Shown piece by piece: positions 11,601-29,273 of a DNA stretch of 64,000 bases. Under the pieces are notes generated by a model, which searched no databases, was not told the DNA's origin, and was given only the letters and a program-made list of their open reading frames with translations. This DNA comes from Rhodocollybia butyracea (lineage: Eukaryota > Basidiomycota > Agaricomycetes > Agaricales > Omphalotaceae), in NCBI GenBank assembly GCA_015501585.1, contig JADNRY010000011.1, forward strand, positions 372,001 through 436,000, given 5' to 3'. Each line of letters starts with the position of its first letter. Within the stretch, counting starts at the first letter, position 1. Both the position numbers and the translations under genes were made by a program.

Positions 11601-14600
11601 GTGTAATACCCTTTTCACCAATTTCTACGAAGTGATGAGTACTGTAGAAGGTATACCCAAGCTCAATGATCTTACCGGTGAGGTCCCCAGCCTCGAAAAC
11701 TTCGAGATCCCGGATCAAGGCGCATGCTTCGATGACAGTCTGATAGCGTGCCTCATCGTACCCAAAGCTTGAACCAAATATTATATTGTCACGAATTGTA
11801 GCATGCTCGAGCCCTGAGATTTAAGGACACCTTTACCCCAGCAACCACGAGAAACTCACAAGGATTCTGGGCGCAATAGGCTACCTGATGATTTCTCTTG
11901 TTTAGATGAACACTTCCTGATAAGCAATGCATTTCTATGCTGACTATCAGTTTCTGGTAATAGTGGGAGATCACAGCTCACCTCCAAGCAGGGCAGCTAG
12001 TACTGCACTTTTCCCCGACCCAGTTGCTCCACTGATAAGCGAAATTTTACCAGCCGGGACAATAAAATCCAACGGTCCTAGCTGGAAGCCTTCGGATGGC
12101 GTCGTTTTAGGCATAGCTTGCCATTCAAAGGTAGCACCCGAGAAGCCGATTTTACCATCTGTCGGTGGGTAGACTGTCGAGGCAGAAAAATCAGACACCC
12201 ATTCTGGTACTTCTTCCTCTGCAAGATAATGTTCAATCCTTTGCATGGAGACGTAGGCTGTTCAAGATATTATTAATGTCGTGTACTTGGCCATAGTTTG
12301 TGACTAACCATGCAGCATTGCAAAGAACTGTCCAGGAAGAGCGGTCATAGGCTCTTGCAACTGGCTGAATAATGCTATCGCCGTAAATGCAGTGGAAACT
12401 GTCAGACGCTCCCCAGCTATTAAGGTGTAACTCAAGAATGATATCAGAGCCGTTGCAGAGGGCATCCATGTCCTTGAACGCACTACAGTGTCAGCCAGAA
12501 AGCTTCGTCAGCGATGGTTGACGTTACCAGATAAACGAGATGGCTATGTCCACGATGTTTTCCTTGACGCGCCAGCTAAGTTCGTTCTCTCTACGCTCGG
12601 AGGTTTTCGCGCCCCAGTGATACTCTATGAGTTAATTCTCAGAGACTGCATTGGTAAATCTTTGAGAAAAAGTCATACCCCATCCATAAAATTTGAGGAA
12701 TCGTATATTTTGGAGCAGTTCATTGACGACCGCCATTCGCACATCCTTTGCCTTCCAGGATTGTCTAGTAATCTGAAAATTATGAGTCAGGAGGCTGTCT
12801 GTCTGAGTGTTGGTTTGTATTACATAGATGTTATATTTCGCCAGAGGGTAGTTGAGAACATATGCCAATAGGACGACAACAACGCCCGAAAGAGCCGTCC
12901 AGCCCAAAATACTATTTCTGGGTTAGCACATGAAGATCGTCAACGTTTGCAATACTTACTTATATAAGAATACCAATGCAATGATAAGCCGAACAGGAGA
13001 AGCAATGATGGCCGAAAACTCCCAGAATCTTTGAGAAACGGCGTACGAATCACCCCTGGGAGGTGGATAAGAGGATAGGTTGACAATCGAGTCAAACCAC
13101 CTTACTGCATTAAATTAACAATCTTTCCAAGGTCAGCACTTTTATTTTCTCCGTCAGTGTCAACGAGGCCCGTAACATCATGTCGTTTCAGAGCTCTGTT
13201 TAGAAAAGGATATGAGAACTCCAAGTGGTTTTCTACAACGACTGGTATACTTGTAATGAATGGTGCAGAAAAGTTGACCGCGGGTGCGTTCGTAGCAGCG
13301 TCTTGTATGCCATTGTTGTATGAGATCCTTTTGAGCAAATGAAAGATGCGCGAGAAAGGTGATGAAGGCCCAGAAGGATGCAGTTCGTCGATTCTCTGGT
13401 GTGTCATCCTCCAGCGAAGACAAAATTTGTCTGAGAGCGTATGAAGGTACAAATCCTGGCGATAAATTCAACATCAACAATTCGAGTTTCTGAAGACTTC
13501 CACGAACCAATTACAGCGGACCACATTTCCAGGGCAACGTCGATGATGAGGTCAAGAGAGTTTGAAACGAGAAGAAATCGTAATAGAGAGTGCGTAGGAT
13601 GCCTGCAATCATCTTAAGTTTGAATGGCAAGAATGGTAAACATAATCTCACTTTATCCGATACTCCAGACATTTATTGAACAAATTCTTGTGCTTGAAAT
13701 ACGGAGATAAACTCCAAACATCGGTGTCATTCAGTGTTCCTTTCTTTGCAACATCGAAAATCGGTTCAACAAATGTGAATGTCAACCAGGACCACAGAGT
13801 AACATCGTCTTCCGGGCATGTTAGATTCACAGATGGAATCTAAGCAATAAGTTGTCGACAGATCCACCGTAAAATGGTAGCATAACATACATCATTTTTG
13901 TGAGCAACTCTTTCACCAGGAGGAATGTCTTGCAGTGGCAGCGTTCCAGCTATCCATACGAATAAAACTGATAGGACCAAGTCCAGAATCACCATCCACC
14001 AATTGTGAATCTCAGCGGCATTGAAACAAAGATTGAAGAATGAAATGAACGCATGGAGAGATGCGAAAAGAAGTAGCAAGTATGGCGGCGTCGAAGGAGG
14101 CCTAAGCAAGATCCTTAATGAAACGTAACACTGCAGTAGAATTTAAGACACATTGCAGCACTAACAACTTAAAATCCCGCACCCAAGAAATCGAAATCAA
14201 TAAAGCTCTGATCATTGCAGGCGTGTCCCCGTCGATAAAGGTATACACAAAGTAACCTAGCCATCCGACCGATTGGAGAGTACCCAAAATACATAAACCT
14301 TGGGTTTTGAGCTTTGGATTGGCGAGGTTAATTCCAACGGGTTCATCAAAGTCATCGAGGGTTAAAAAACTTTGGAAAGGGGAAACAATACGCTGCCAAA
14401 GGCGCTTAATTGGTTTCGGGCCATGAAAGGTAGAAACGGTGTCATAGACAAAGGTAAGGAGAATAACGAAAGTGGGGACTATGTTATTGAGATGGTATTG
14501 AGAAGGCATCTTTTGAGACCAGGATAACCTTCCGACAGCGAATGACGCAAGGCACAAGTAGACTTGGTGCATAACACACCTTCCAAAAATTCTAAAGGTT

Positions 14601-14817
14601 CTGTGATGGAAAAACCAAGTCAGCAAACAACGAATTTTCGGTAAGAGTCAAGAAAACTGTCAGTAAACCCGGTATATGATCTCACGTAGACAAAAAAAGA
14701 ATCCTCGTATAATAGGGAACCATGATCATCATGGAAAGAGCGGAACCACAGAACAAATCATACTCACCATGGATGTTGGAAGCGAGAGAAGCGACGTGGA
14801 AGAACTCGGAACGGCAT
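8618..14817 (-). CDS. ABCC/MRP-type ABC transporter
   Basis: A full-length ATP-driven exporter of the ABCC (multidrug-resistance-associated) family, split by many introns. The order read on the minus strand is: N-terminal membrane helices (14100-14620), first six-helix domain (12240-13840), first nucleotide-binding domain (11150-12250), second membrane domain (9760-10890), and second nucleotide-binding domain (8618-9730). NBD1 shows [10 protein letters not shown] (Walker A), AYCAQNP (Q loop), [13 protein letters not shown] (signature) and VILLDDPF (Walker B). NBD2 shows VGRTGSGKST across an intron, [11 protein letters not shown] (signature) and [13 protein letters not shown] (Walker B), then TIAHRLKT (H loop). 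NBD1 has Asp after Walker B where NBD2 has Glu, the usual ABCC asymmetry. Substrate is unknown; vacuolar or plasma-membrane export of conjugates is usual for the family. The first exon is uncertain: a start at 14817 ([10 protein letters not shown], then a GTGAGT donor) or at about 14730 is possible. Confidence 0.88.
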
Positions 14818-15003
14818 GCCGATGGGCGCTCAATGGTTTTCTGGGCGCTAATTACTCCTAAGTTCTCACAGCCCAGTGGACAAAGCGTTGACTAGAAATT
14901 GACCCAAAGACTACAATTACGGACTACGATATAGGCGCGTTCAGGAGGTTTATACATACCCATGTTCATGGTCCAACTTTGCAGTTTAATCGGTTAGAAC
15001 GGT

Positions 15004-18000
15004 TCAAGGTATCCCATCGTTTGTGAGCAGGGCCAAGATTGCAGCTATAACAGGACCATCATTGTCTTCATTGAGCATCGAGCCTTCTTCTACACATTTT
15101 TGAAGTTTCGCTTCAAGGAGATTTCTGCAAGAGCCTCTTGATTCAGTGGAATGTGAACATCTTATTCGAGACGAACCGTATGTGATTGGCCAAAATCCCT
15201 ATACGCGGCCAAGCCTTGAGTTTGATGTGATTGTCGCGCGTGCTAACGATCAAGCCACCACGGACGTGGTCGATAGACACTGGCCCACCAAAGAGCAAAA
15301 GACTCCAAATTGGGACCTGGTAGCACGGCTAAATGCTTTATGAAAGAAGGAATGGTTTCAACACACCTCTGTCACATCCCTCAAGAACGGTTTCGTGGTC
15401 ATCACCTTTTGGAAGTAGACGACAAACGGAGACTTCCAAGACGCGCGTCCAAATAGTACACTGGAAGGATGTAAAAAAACCCTTCCATCCCGTAGGTCGA
15501 AAAATTTGAATTCTTTCCCGGTGTTTTCTCGTTGGACAGTCCCGCCTTGGACTTTATCGAACTTGATAGCCGATTTCGGAAGGTGAACACGAGCAACTCT
15601 AGGCCATAGCCCACCAAGAATCACGGCTTTGAGTAAGTTCTCATTTGAGCTGTTAGTATTCAACTCTGGGGAATTCGGAGTAGAATTCAAAGGGACAAAT
15701 CCGATAGTTGCGAGAGGACCCAAGTAGTCTCGGCGAACTGTAGAAATTTCGCGAAGGGTAGAATGGGATATAAAATTCTTTAAAAATGTTAAGGCGTATG
15801 CAAATTTAACAAAGACTTATGGTGCTTACATTTTCACAGAATTGTCTCATAGAACTTTGCGATTTCCCTTCGGAGTTAAAACGCATTGCCTCATCGTAAG
15901 CGTTTAGATCAGTCAAAAGGTCACTGTTTCCTTTTGCAAAACGGGCTCTTGCTCTGGAAGATGCAAATGTCAAAGGTATGTAGAGGAAAAGAACCGAACA
16001 TACTGAGTGGCTTCTTCTCGTTTGTCCGTGGGACTAATAAAAAGCGGCTTCGATGACAAGCAAGCTGCAATCGTGAGCGCAGGACCGAGGCATCGAAATA
16101 TGGTACCAAGGATAAGCATCTAGGTACTCGATCTTTGTGAGCCCATGAAGACATCAGATGCAATGATTCGGTACCTTTCCCAATCGTAGGTCCATGGGTA
16201 GCATAGACTAAGCCAAACGTGAAACATTTTAGTACTAACACACATAGCATCTGTCCTGTAGGCTCACAATGTGGCGTCCAAGCGATGTCAGTTTTCCTTG
16301 CTCACTGATAGCGCCTAATTCCTTCAGAACAGACCAGGCCGTTTCCATCGCACCGGTTTGCGGAGGATCGAGTGCTCGTGCAAGGTAATGCTGTTTGAGC
16401 CTACGTAAGTAAGAGTGACATTCAATAAAGCCAACTCTAATACCTGGACGTCCTCCTCTTCCCTCATAACCTTTACAGCCAAGGAAATACTCTCAAGAGG
16501 AACCTACGAGAATCATCAGCAAAGAAATCCAACGCAACCAACTTTAAAGGCTACTGACGCGCAAAATTTCAGGAACCGGATATTTCCCCATTTTCTCTTC
16601 CTGTTTTCGAGTGTAGAGTTTATAGCATGTACCAGGCTGCGTACGTCCCGCTCGACCCCTTCGTTGTCGGGCAGCCGCTTGAGTAACCCATGTTTCGACC
16701 AGTTTCGAGATATTAGCTTCAGAATCATACTGAACCTCCTTTACTTTTCCTCCGTCTATAACGTAGATCACATCATCAATCGTAATGGAAGTCTGGATCA
16801 TATGAGAGCAGGCCTCTGGAGTTATATGTATAAAGTCACCTCCGCCACATTAGTTGCTACAATTATTTTCCATTTCGAGGTTTTTGCAAATACTCTCATC
16901 TGTTCTGTATTTGATAAATTCGCGTGAAGAGGTAGGATCTCCGTATTGTTCGCAGTAAGAGTTCCGAGCAAAGCGTCTATGCACTGGCGGATTTCTTGGA
17001 CACCAGGAAGGAATACAAGTACACCACCTCGCTTGGTCGCAGTTGCGACTATATGACCGACCAAAGAAGCTATGAGCTGGAATCAAGAGGTTTGAGTGTC
17101 TTTCTAAAACAGTTTGTAAATTATCGAACCTGGTAATCAACACGATCTGAGCGAGTAATTGATTGAATAGCTGAGATACTCCTGTCATCCAATCCCAGCA
17201 GTTTGAGGGCGTCTTCGTTAGCCTTTTGCGTCTTGCTGCTACCCGCAACCTGCCTTCCTCCGGATGGTCGATAGTCTATTTCTTGAATAAAATCTTCTAG
17301 GTATCTAAAGTAATGGTTCGTAGAAAGCCTGAGTGTATTGCAAACCGAACGTATACACACATACTTATCGGTAACTGGATGTGTAAAACCAGGTATACTG
17401 AGAAGCGGAGCACCACCATAATATTTAGAAAATATTTCATGGTTAATTGTTGCGGACATGAGGATGACTTTGAGTCGGGTATGACGTGCGAGGAGTTCTT
17501 TAAGCTCTAAGAGAAGTAAGTCGCCATCTACAGAACGTTCGTGAACCTAAAAGCAGGGTAAGCAGAGCCTTTGGGAGGGAACTTTAGGAATACTGTGCCT
17601 CATCCACTACAATATGCGTCACATCCTCCAACTTATCGCCCAAGCTAAGACGCCGAAGGACCACACCGGTAGTACAGAACAAAAGTTTGGTTTTTTCAGA
17701 CTGGCTGCTCTCGCCTCGGATCGCGTATCCGACTGAACCATCATTCAACCTTTCGGCGGAAACTCGATTTGCTACACCGATCGCAGAAAGTCTTCGGGGC
17801 TGAGTTACTATAATTGATGCGCTTGAGCCTTTGTACGATTTAATCAATGAATCGAGAATGAACTGAGGTACTGCGTAATTTTCTGTCGTCAGGAATAGGT
17901 TCACAGCTTATCCATTTTTGAGACCCACGTTGAGTAGTTTTCCCGCAACCTATGGATCAATTTAGATGTTTCTAGGCAACTCCAGCTATCTACTGACCTG

Positions 18001-20079
18001 TATCACCAACAACGACCACGACGGGACTCGACTGGAGCAGATCGAGGAATTTATCTACAGCTGTGAATGAAGGCAGCTTTTCTCGTATGGACAGTAATTC
18101 ACGATACTGATAAAGGTTGGGTATAGTTTTGAGTTATAGGAAAGCAAAGACCCACCTTGTCATCTTGACAAACTTTATCAAAGTCTGCCTTAATTTGCTC
18201 ATTACTTCTCGAATCGCGTCGCTTTGGCTTTTGAAAAGGTTTTGTGCGATATTTCTCCGGCGCACGTATCGAAGCTGAGATTTCAGATGAGGAGATAGAT
18301 GGTCGGGAAGGTAAAAGACGCCTCAAGACTTCCGACATATCCGGAGGCCCTTGGTCTTCTATTTCGGCCCAAACGTTTTCCAGACATCGCATTGCTGCTG
18401 AGCAGAATCCTTCCCCGTCTTCTTGAAAGCTAGGTTCCTTCATAGAGAGGAGAAGTCGAGATAAAAGGTGCAGACGAATATATGCTGGTATTGAGCGCCC
18501 TGTGATATACATCGGAGCGTATGTGCTACTGAGATAAGTGTTCTGTTGATCTGACGGAACCAGGACGTTTAATGTAACTGGTGCGCTGAACATCGGCATA
18601 ACAAAGTGGTTGGTGCCCTCGAAATGGCCACCGAATGCTTCCACCTCTTGTGCATCTATTCGGAAGCACTTCCCGTCTCTATCTGGGACTGCCGAGCTTT
18701 CGTCACCGATGAGCCTCTTCCCAAGCGCGACAAGCAATAGGTCCCAGTCGCTATTGTATCGAGCATCCGTTGTGACTTCTTTCACAATATGTGTGGGCCA
18801 CCCAGCTTCCTTGATAGCTTTCTCAGCTATCCAACGAGCCTTCAAATCATCACCGCCCGAGTGAGCTCCAGTGATAAATGGATTTGATGAATTTACGGAT
18901 GGGAGAAATCGTTCGGGAAGTGCTTCTTCAGGTAGATGAAGAATTAGATACTCGATAGATGCGTCCAAGAGGGAAGAGGTTTCCAGCAATCTGTCTGCAA
19001 TGGGGGAATGCTCCGACAGGAATTTGACTGCACCTCGAGCTTGAACGGGTTTGAATCCGAGATGCGTCAATTGTTGGATAATATTCTGCGCCTCATCGGT
19101 TGAGATGTCTACTTGTTTTGCACTTGGATACATGGCAAGTCCCTGCAGTATTTTATGGTTAAAGGGAGCTGGAGAAGATATTTTATCACTGCAAACCTGT
19201 TTCACAGCCTCTTCCACTTGGTCACGTAAATCTACCGCCATTCTTACTTCCTGTGCTTGGGAGAACTCATTAGAAACTGGGGCATTGCGTTTGTGATTGC
19301 TGCCACCCGACTCGGCATCTGCTGTCTGCGCACGTTTCTCAGCTGCTCGAGTCTGTCTTTCCTCTACTTGTTTTCTAGCAGCAAATGGATCAGCTTCATA
19401 CATCCACTTCATATGATCCGGAGCTTGTTTATGTTCCACCTTCATGCTCGGAATGAGCAAACAACGAACTATCAACTTCAACATAGAGTAATCACCGCTA
19501 ATTGGTTCCAGTACTCAGCTGGACCCGGGGGAAGTACACGGTTCAGCTGAAGACCATTTGAGAACTATCAAGGAGCATTCAAGAAATTTAATCGAATGAT
19601 AACAATAGAGATTCCAACATGTACGAACTCGATACAAAGCATAGCAAGCACCCCAGTGGCGCGCTTCTAGTGCAGATGAGCGATAATATGGAGGATGTGG
19701 TTCCAATCGAACAGTTTCTCTTTCAGAAGTCTTTTTGTTGACTCGACTGAGCGTGACAACGAAACAGAACCCTTCGGTATGTTTTTTCTGCAGTAGCTGC
19801 ATGTCAGCACAGTATTCACAGCAATTGACCACATCGTACAGTTTCTATTGTCGACTTCCAATCGTTCTTTTGACACCTAGAGACCTAAGTGGGCGAGTTG
19901 GTGGCGAAAAATCCATATACGTACCTCTCAACTAATAGACTGGCTGGAGTTTTTGAGCCCACTGGAAACAGAGGCTTTTCGCCTGATGACTCGCCGAGGG
20001 TTGCACGATCCTCCTTTCCGCTGGATTTGGAGGAATTTCCAGCATTTCCAGACCTGACAATTCCTTTACGAGGTGGCAT
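15004..20079 (-). CDS. DExH-box RNA helicase, YLR419W/DHX29-57 type
   Basis: A large ATP-dependent RNA helicase of the cytosolic DHX29/DHX57/YLR419W branch. The start (MPPRKGIVRSG) is at 20079 and the stop at 15004-15006. The N-terminal part has LEARHWGACYALYR and a UBA-like helix set (IIQQLTHLGFKPVQARGAV). The helicase core shows GDTGCGKTT (motif I, across an intron), TQPRRLSAIGVANR (Ia), VVDEVHERSVDGD (II), MSATIN (III), VLVFLPGVQEI (IV), [14 protein letters not shown] (V) and RQRRGRAGRTQPG (VI). HA2 and OB-fold regions follow, and the protein ends KLQKCVEEGS...LLTNDGIP. Motif II is only complete if intron 17547-17598 is spliced with a GC donor (GAG|GCACAG); a normal GT donor gives a premature stop. 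It is transcribed divergently from Prp22, starts 252 bases apart. Confidence 0.88.
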
Positions 20080-20331
20080 AAATTTTGTGATATTCCAATG
20101 AGTCAAATGATCACGTTATGTATGTGGGTAATTAAAACATGCAGCGAAGTACGTTCCGTCTAAGTGACGCTGCCAGTGAGGTGTGAGTGGGTGAGATTTG
20201 AGAAACGAAGAGCCCAGACTAATACGGATGCTAGACGAGTCACGACGAATCTAAGATTATGGCTGATTCCTGAAGCCATCTAGTAAGCGCCTTTGAGCGC
20301 CTTTGGCACTTATCTCCTACCTTTGACTTTC
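20080..20331. promoter_or_regulatory. Shared promoter of two DEAH/DExH helicase genes
   Basis: A 252-base gap separates the two divergent start codons, so both genes must use promoter elements within it. No clear TATA box is visible. A short direct repeat of GAGCGCCTTTG-like sequence lies just before the Prp22 start (about 20285-20306). One upstream in-frame ATG at 20293 could extend Prp22 by 13 codons. Confidence 0.5.
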
Positions 20332-23994
<3,663 letters not shown>

Positions 23995-24193
23995 GTGGCG
24001 GTCTTTTTTATATTAAAGTATGTTTCGGTGTTTGTAAGAATAAGTATGTAACAGTGCTACGAGTAGATTTCTAACGATATAAATACAGCGGTGTGGTACT
24101 ACGAATTGTGACAAGTGAGATGATACAGTTAATGCAACCTTCTTAGGATGAATAAATACAAAATAAACATACAAATGTTAACGAGTGGCGAGA

Positions 24194-24794
24194 TTATCCA
24201 ACGAATCTTAGAGCGTCCGCGCCGATGTAGTACTTGGCAGGTTCTCCAGGCTGTGAAGGTGCAGCAGCGGAATCGGGCACGAGCATAAACGTCTGCGAAA
24301 AGACGCGGGCATGACCTTCAATGTTTTTAGAGCGCTGAAGAGATGGAGCAGGTTTCCCATGGACCACAGTCCCTGAAACAGTGACAAGCAGCGAAGGTGG
24401 CGAAGCACCTAAAAAAACAAAGAATGAGCATGCTGATGACAATAACTTTCCCAAAGCTAACCTGGTATTGGATGACAATCAAAGGACTGCATTTCGTGTT
24501 TGGTAGGAGGCATATTCTCGATAAGTTGTCGAAGCCCATCTGGGCCCTGCAACGGTTTTCCGTTCCATGTCAAAGACGAAACGGGTCGATAAAAGTTGGG
24601 CAAATCTGCGAGTCGGGAGGGAGAATCGTATGTGGTGTAATAAAGCTGTGTGAACTTGTCGGCGGCGCGAGTGGCTATGGAAATACTGGAAGAAGAGAAG
24701 CTAAAGACGAAATCTCCGGCGGAGACTGAAGGAAAACGTACTCGTCGCGAGTGAGTACAGTGACAGCTGGACCAGTAGAGGAAGTACTGGCCAT
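24194..24794 (-). CDS. NTF2-like nuclear export factor (NXT1/p15 type)
   Basis: A small NTF2-fold protein that probably pairs with the mRNA export receptor (Mex67/NXF1) at nuclear pores. Three exons: the first gives MASTSSTGPAVTVLTRDD. An intron (GTACGT donor, TTCCAG acceptor) leads to ISIATRAADKFTQLYYTTYD, the first NTF2 helix. Then come FYRPVSSLTWNGKPLQGPDG and LIENMPPTKHEMQSFDCHPIPG. After a second intron come LLVTVSGTVVHG, RVFSQTFMLVPD and YYIGADALRFVG, the sheet strands of the fold. The length, about 170 residues, suits p15/NXT1 or a generic NTF2-domain protein. It converges with Prp22, stop codons 199 bases apart, and is divergent from methionine aminopeptidase 2. Confidence 0.8.
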
Positions 24795-24903
24795 GATGGT
24801 GGTCCAGTTGAAAAAGTGACTGGGCGTGACTAGACGCGTGCCGAACCTCCGACAATCCAAGTCTTTTCGGCACTGTGATGAGTGATGTACAACAACTCTA
24901 CTC
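24795..24903. promoter_or_regulatory. Compact divergent promoter, 109 bp
   Basis: Only 109 bases separate the start codons of the NTF2-like gene (-) and the methionine aminopeptidase gene (+). Both 5' leaders and both core promoters must fit here or overlap the neighbouring coding sequence. The gap contains a GTCACTTTTTCAACTGGAC-type pyrimidine-rich stretch on one strand and no TATA box. Confidence 0.5.
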
Positions 24904-26569
<1,666 letters not shown>

Positions 26570-26800
26570 AACTGTGGGCCATTAATCGTGCACCCAAATT
26601 CTTCCTCACTCAAAGTTTGTGTAATTAAGTACGGTGTTAGTCTTTACCTGATAAGTTAGTGTATTATACAGCGGGCGGAACAACCGTGCTCTAAGGGAGT
26701 GGAGTAGCACAAGCGTAATACGACATGTGATTCTTGTCGTTCCAGTTCCATGACTTTGCCCTCATAAAATTATAATTGTACAACTCTTTGGCCTCGTCAA

Positions 26801-29171
26801 ATGTTCCTCTGGCCGTTCTCATGGCCGAAGTCCGTCCCATTGCCTTCAGAGGAAACACACCTTCACGACAATCCACAGTCTCTTGCCTCCATACTTCTTC
26901 ATTATACGACTCCCGGAGTAGCTCCGCCTTCAGCTCGTTCAGATCCAAAGCTTAAACCACAAGCACGTCGGCCAGTCCGTCTACTTGACTTGTGGAAGTA
27001 CGGTGTCATTGCTGTAGTCAAAGGTGCATGTTTATTCGGTCTTTTTGTGGTACAGATTGCTCATTCAAACTCTAGCAACTGAGGTAGTTGGTGCGATACT
27101 TGTCCACAATATCTATGGACCAAAAAAGCGTTCTTGGGGCATCGAAATGACTATAATCAATACCATTATGCGCGGCGCAAATCGGCACAGTGCTCTTGTC
27201 GATATTGTTCGTCTTACTGGGATTTGCTCGTCTTGATTATACTGATGACACTTTCAGGGCACAATTCGAATGGCTATGGGTCTCGCGGGTTTGGTTCCAC
27301 TTCCATCCGACGCATTAGTAACGCCTGTTACGTTCAATGTCCGCAAACGCAATCTACGCGGAATACTAGCAGAATTCGACGCACAAGAGACAGGAAGGCG
27401 TGAACTGAGCGGGGAATGGGTCATAGGGCGTCATACATGGTTGAGATTGCAAGATGAATGGAAGAATTCAAAAGGTAGCAAGACGCGCGAGCACAGGAAG
27501 AAAAAGGAGAGAGTGATTCTTTATATTCATGGAGGTATGTATTTTTTTGATTTGCTTATTCTGACAATGATGTTGGCCAGGTGCATATTATGCCTCCAGT
27601 TCTATTGCTCAACGGATCATCAGTATACCTCTAGCAAAATATACAGACGCTAGAGTTTTTGGTGAGATTCTGTCAGTCGAACCCAGTGTTCATTACTTCA
27701 ATTACATCTCCAGCCCTCGATTACCGCTTGGCACCGGAATGTAAATTTCCTTGCAGCTTGCATGACGCTGTTAGTGGTTATTTTCGCCTGACTGTAGATT
27801 TGCATATTCCTCCGTCGAGCATAGTCATAGCTGGCGATTCGGCTGGAGGCGCCCTCTCAATTGGTATGTAAACCAGTCTTTTCTTCTTTACCGTTATTTT
27901 CTTACATGACTGAAAAGCACTCCTCATGTACCTGCGAGACAATCACTATGAGCTCCCTGCCGCTGCTATCCTCATGTCTCCTTGGGTTGGTCAGTAGCTT
28001 TTCTATCACTTGCATTCCAGTTCAAGAACGTTCGATTTCTAGATCTGACCATGAGTTGCGAATCTTGGGACTCCAATGAACCTTATGATGTTATTCCAAT
28101 GCTTCCACCGGATTCACATCTAAACCCCATTCAACTTTACCTTGGGGACAACATGGAACAGTACATGACCCATCCATACGCAAGCCCTCTATTCGGCAAT
28201 TTCGAGGGTCTTCCCCCAATGCTTATACAATCAGGAGATTCCGAAGTCTTGAGAGATGAGATTACCCTCTTGGCCCACAAAGCCACTTTAGCTGGGGTAG
28301 AGGTGCGGCACGAATTGTACGAAGACGCGGTAAATCTCTCCATGTTGTCTGTATACTGATTTCTGATGTTTTGCAGATCCATGTTTTTCAGTTGTATCCT
28401 TTCCTTGAAGCTACGACGAAATCTTTTGTTTCTATGCGCGACTTCGTTCGAAAATTCCTGGCCCAAATTGAACTCGAAGAGCCTCAAGAGCAACTCAACG
28501 AAGAAGCAGAAAAGGGTATCGAAGACGAGATTGAGAGCGAGAGTGTCATCATGGTCGGAGGCGATGGTCTGAAAACTGCGTCAGGTATGGCAGGTGTAAA
28601 GTTGAGCGTTGCTCTTCAAGGCGCTGCTTTTGCGGACTCGAGTAGTGACACGGAGGAAGAAGGCACTCACATTCGCAAAGAATTCTCGAGCTGGGGTCCC
28701 CGGTCCTGGGGTTTCTCTATACGCCCATCTTCCCCCGACTCCACGCCAACAAGCTCGACTCGTCGCCGTGCAGGTACCTTGCCATCAAGTCCTGTCCTCG
28801 CTGGGACCTATCCTGCATCACTTAGTCCAAGACCAACAACCCCTCGCACTAAATCGCAGTCACATATTACTCAACGTGCACATCTAGCTCCTAGTCTTTC
28901 CTCTCGAAGATCTGGGCTTCCGCCTCGAATAAACATCATGAATAACAATTCTAATAATTTCAGAAAATCCGAATCTTTACGCGAGCCTATTCGCAATCGA
29001 TCCCCTTCGGCTACATCACCGTCGTCACCCAAGGATGGCATACTCCCTTCACCGTCCATTCGTCGATCCTCTAGAGCAAATAGTCATCAGGATTTGTCCT
29101 CCCTTGTAGACCAATGGAACAACCAAGGCCCCGCTAACCGAACTGTGATTTATCCACTTTCACGCTCATGA
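26801..29171 (+). CDS. Alpha/beta hydrolase, HSL/steryl deacetylase type, with disordered tail
   Basis: An esterase or lipase of the hormone-sensitive lipase-like family. The N-terminus (MFLWPFSW...) leads to a membrane-like segment VIAVVKGACLFGLFVVQI. The catalytic domain has the oxyanion motif ILYIHGG, FALDYRLAPE, the nucleophile motif AGDSAGGAL, the acid residue in IQSGDSEVLRDE and the catalytic His in YEDAIHVFQLYPF (restored by an intron at about 28330-28377). After the domain, about 220 residues of Ser/Pro/Arg-rich, probably disordered sequence run to the stop, with repeated SPR, RRS and SSP motifs. A tail of this kind is not part of the hydrolase fold. ER or lipid-droplet association and a role in sterol-ester or lipid turnover are inferences. 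Intron borders between 27060 and 28080 were read but not all fixed. It converges with the Isc1 gene, stops about 100 bases apart. Confidence 0.85.
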
Positions 29172-29273
29172 CTTATATCGCCCATTGTAATACATAGTAT
29201 CCACCCCGTTGTAATGATTAATACTAAAAACTAATGTATGTTGTAAAAATGTATAAATCATGGATCCATCATG

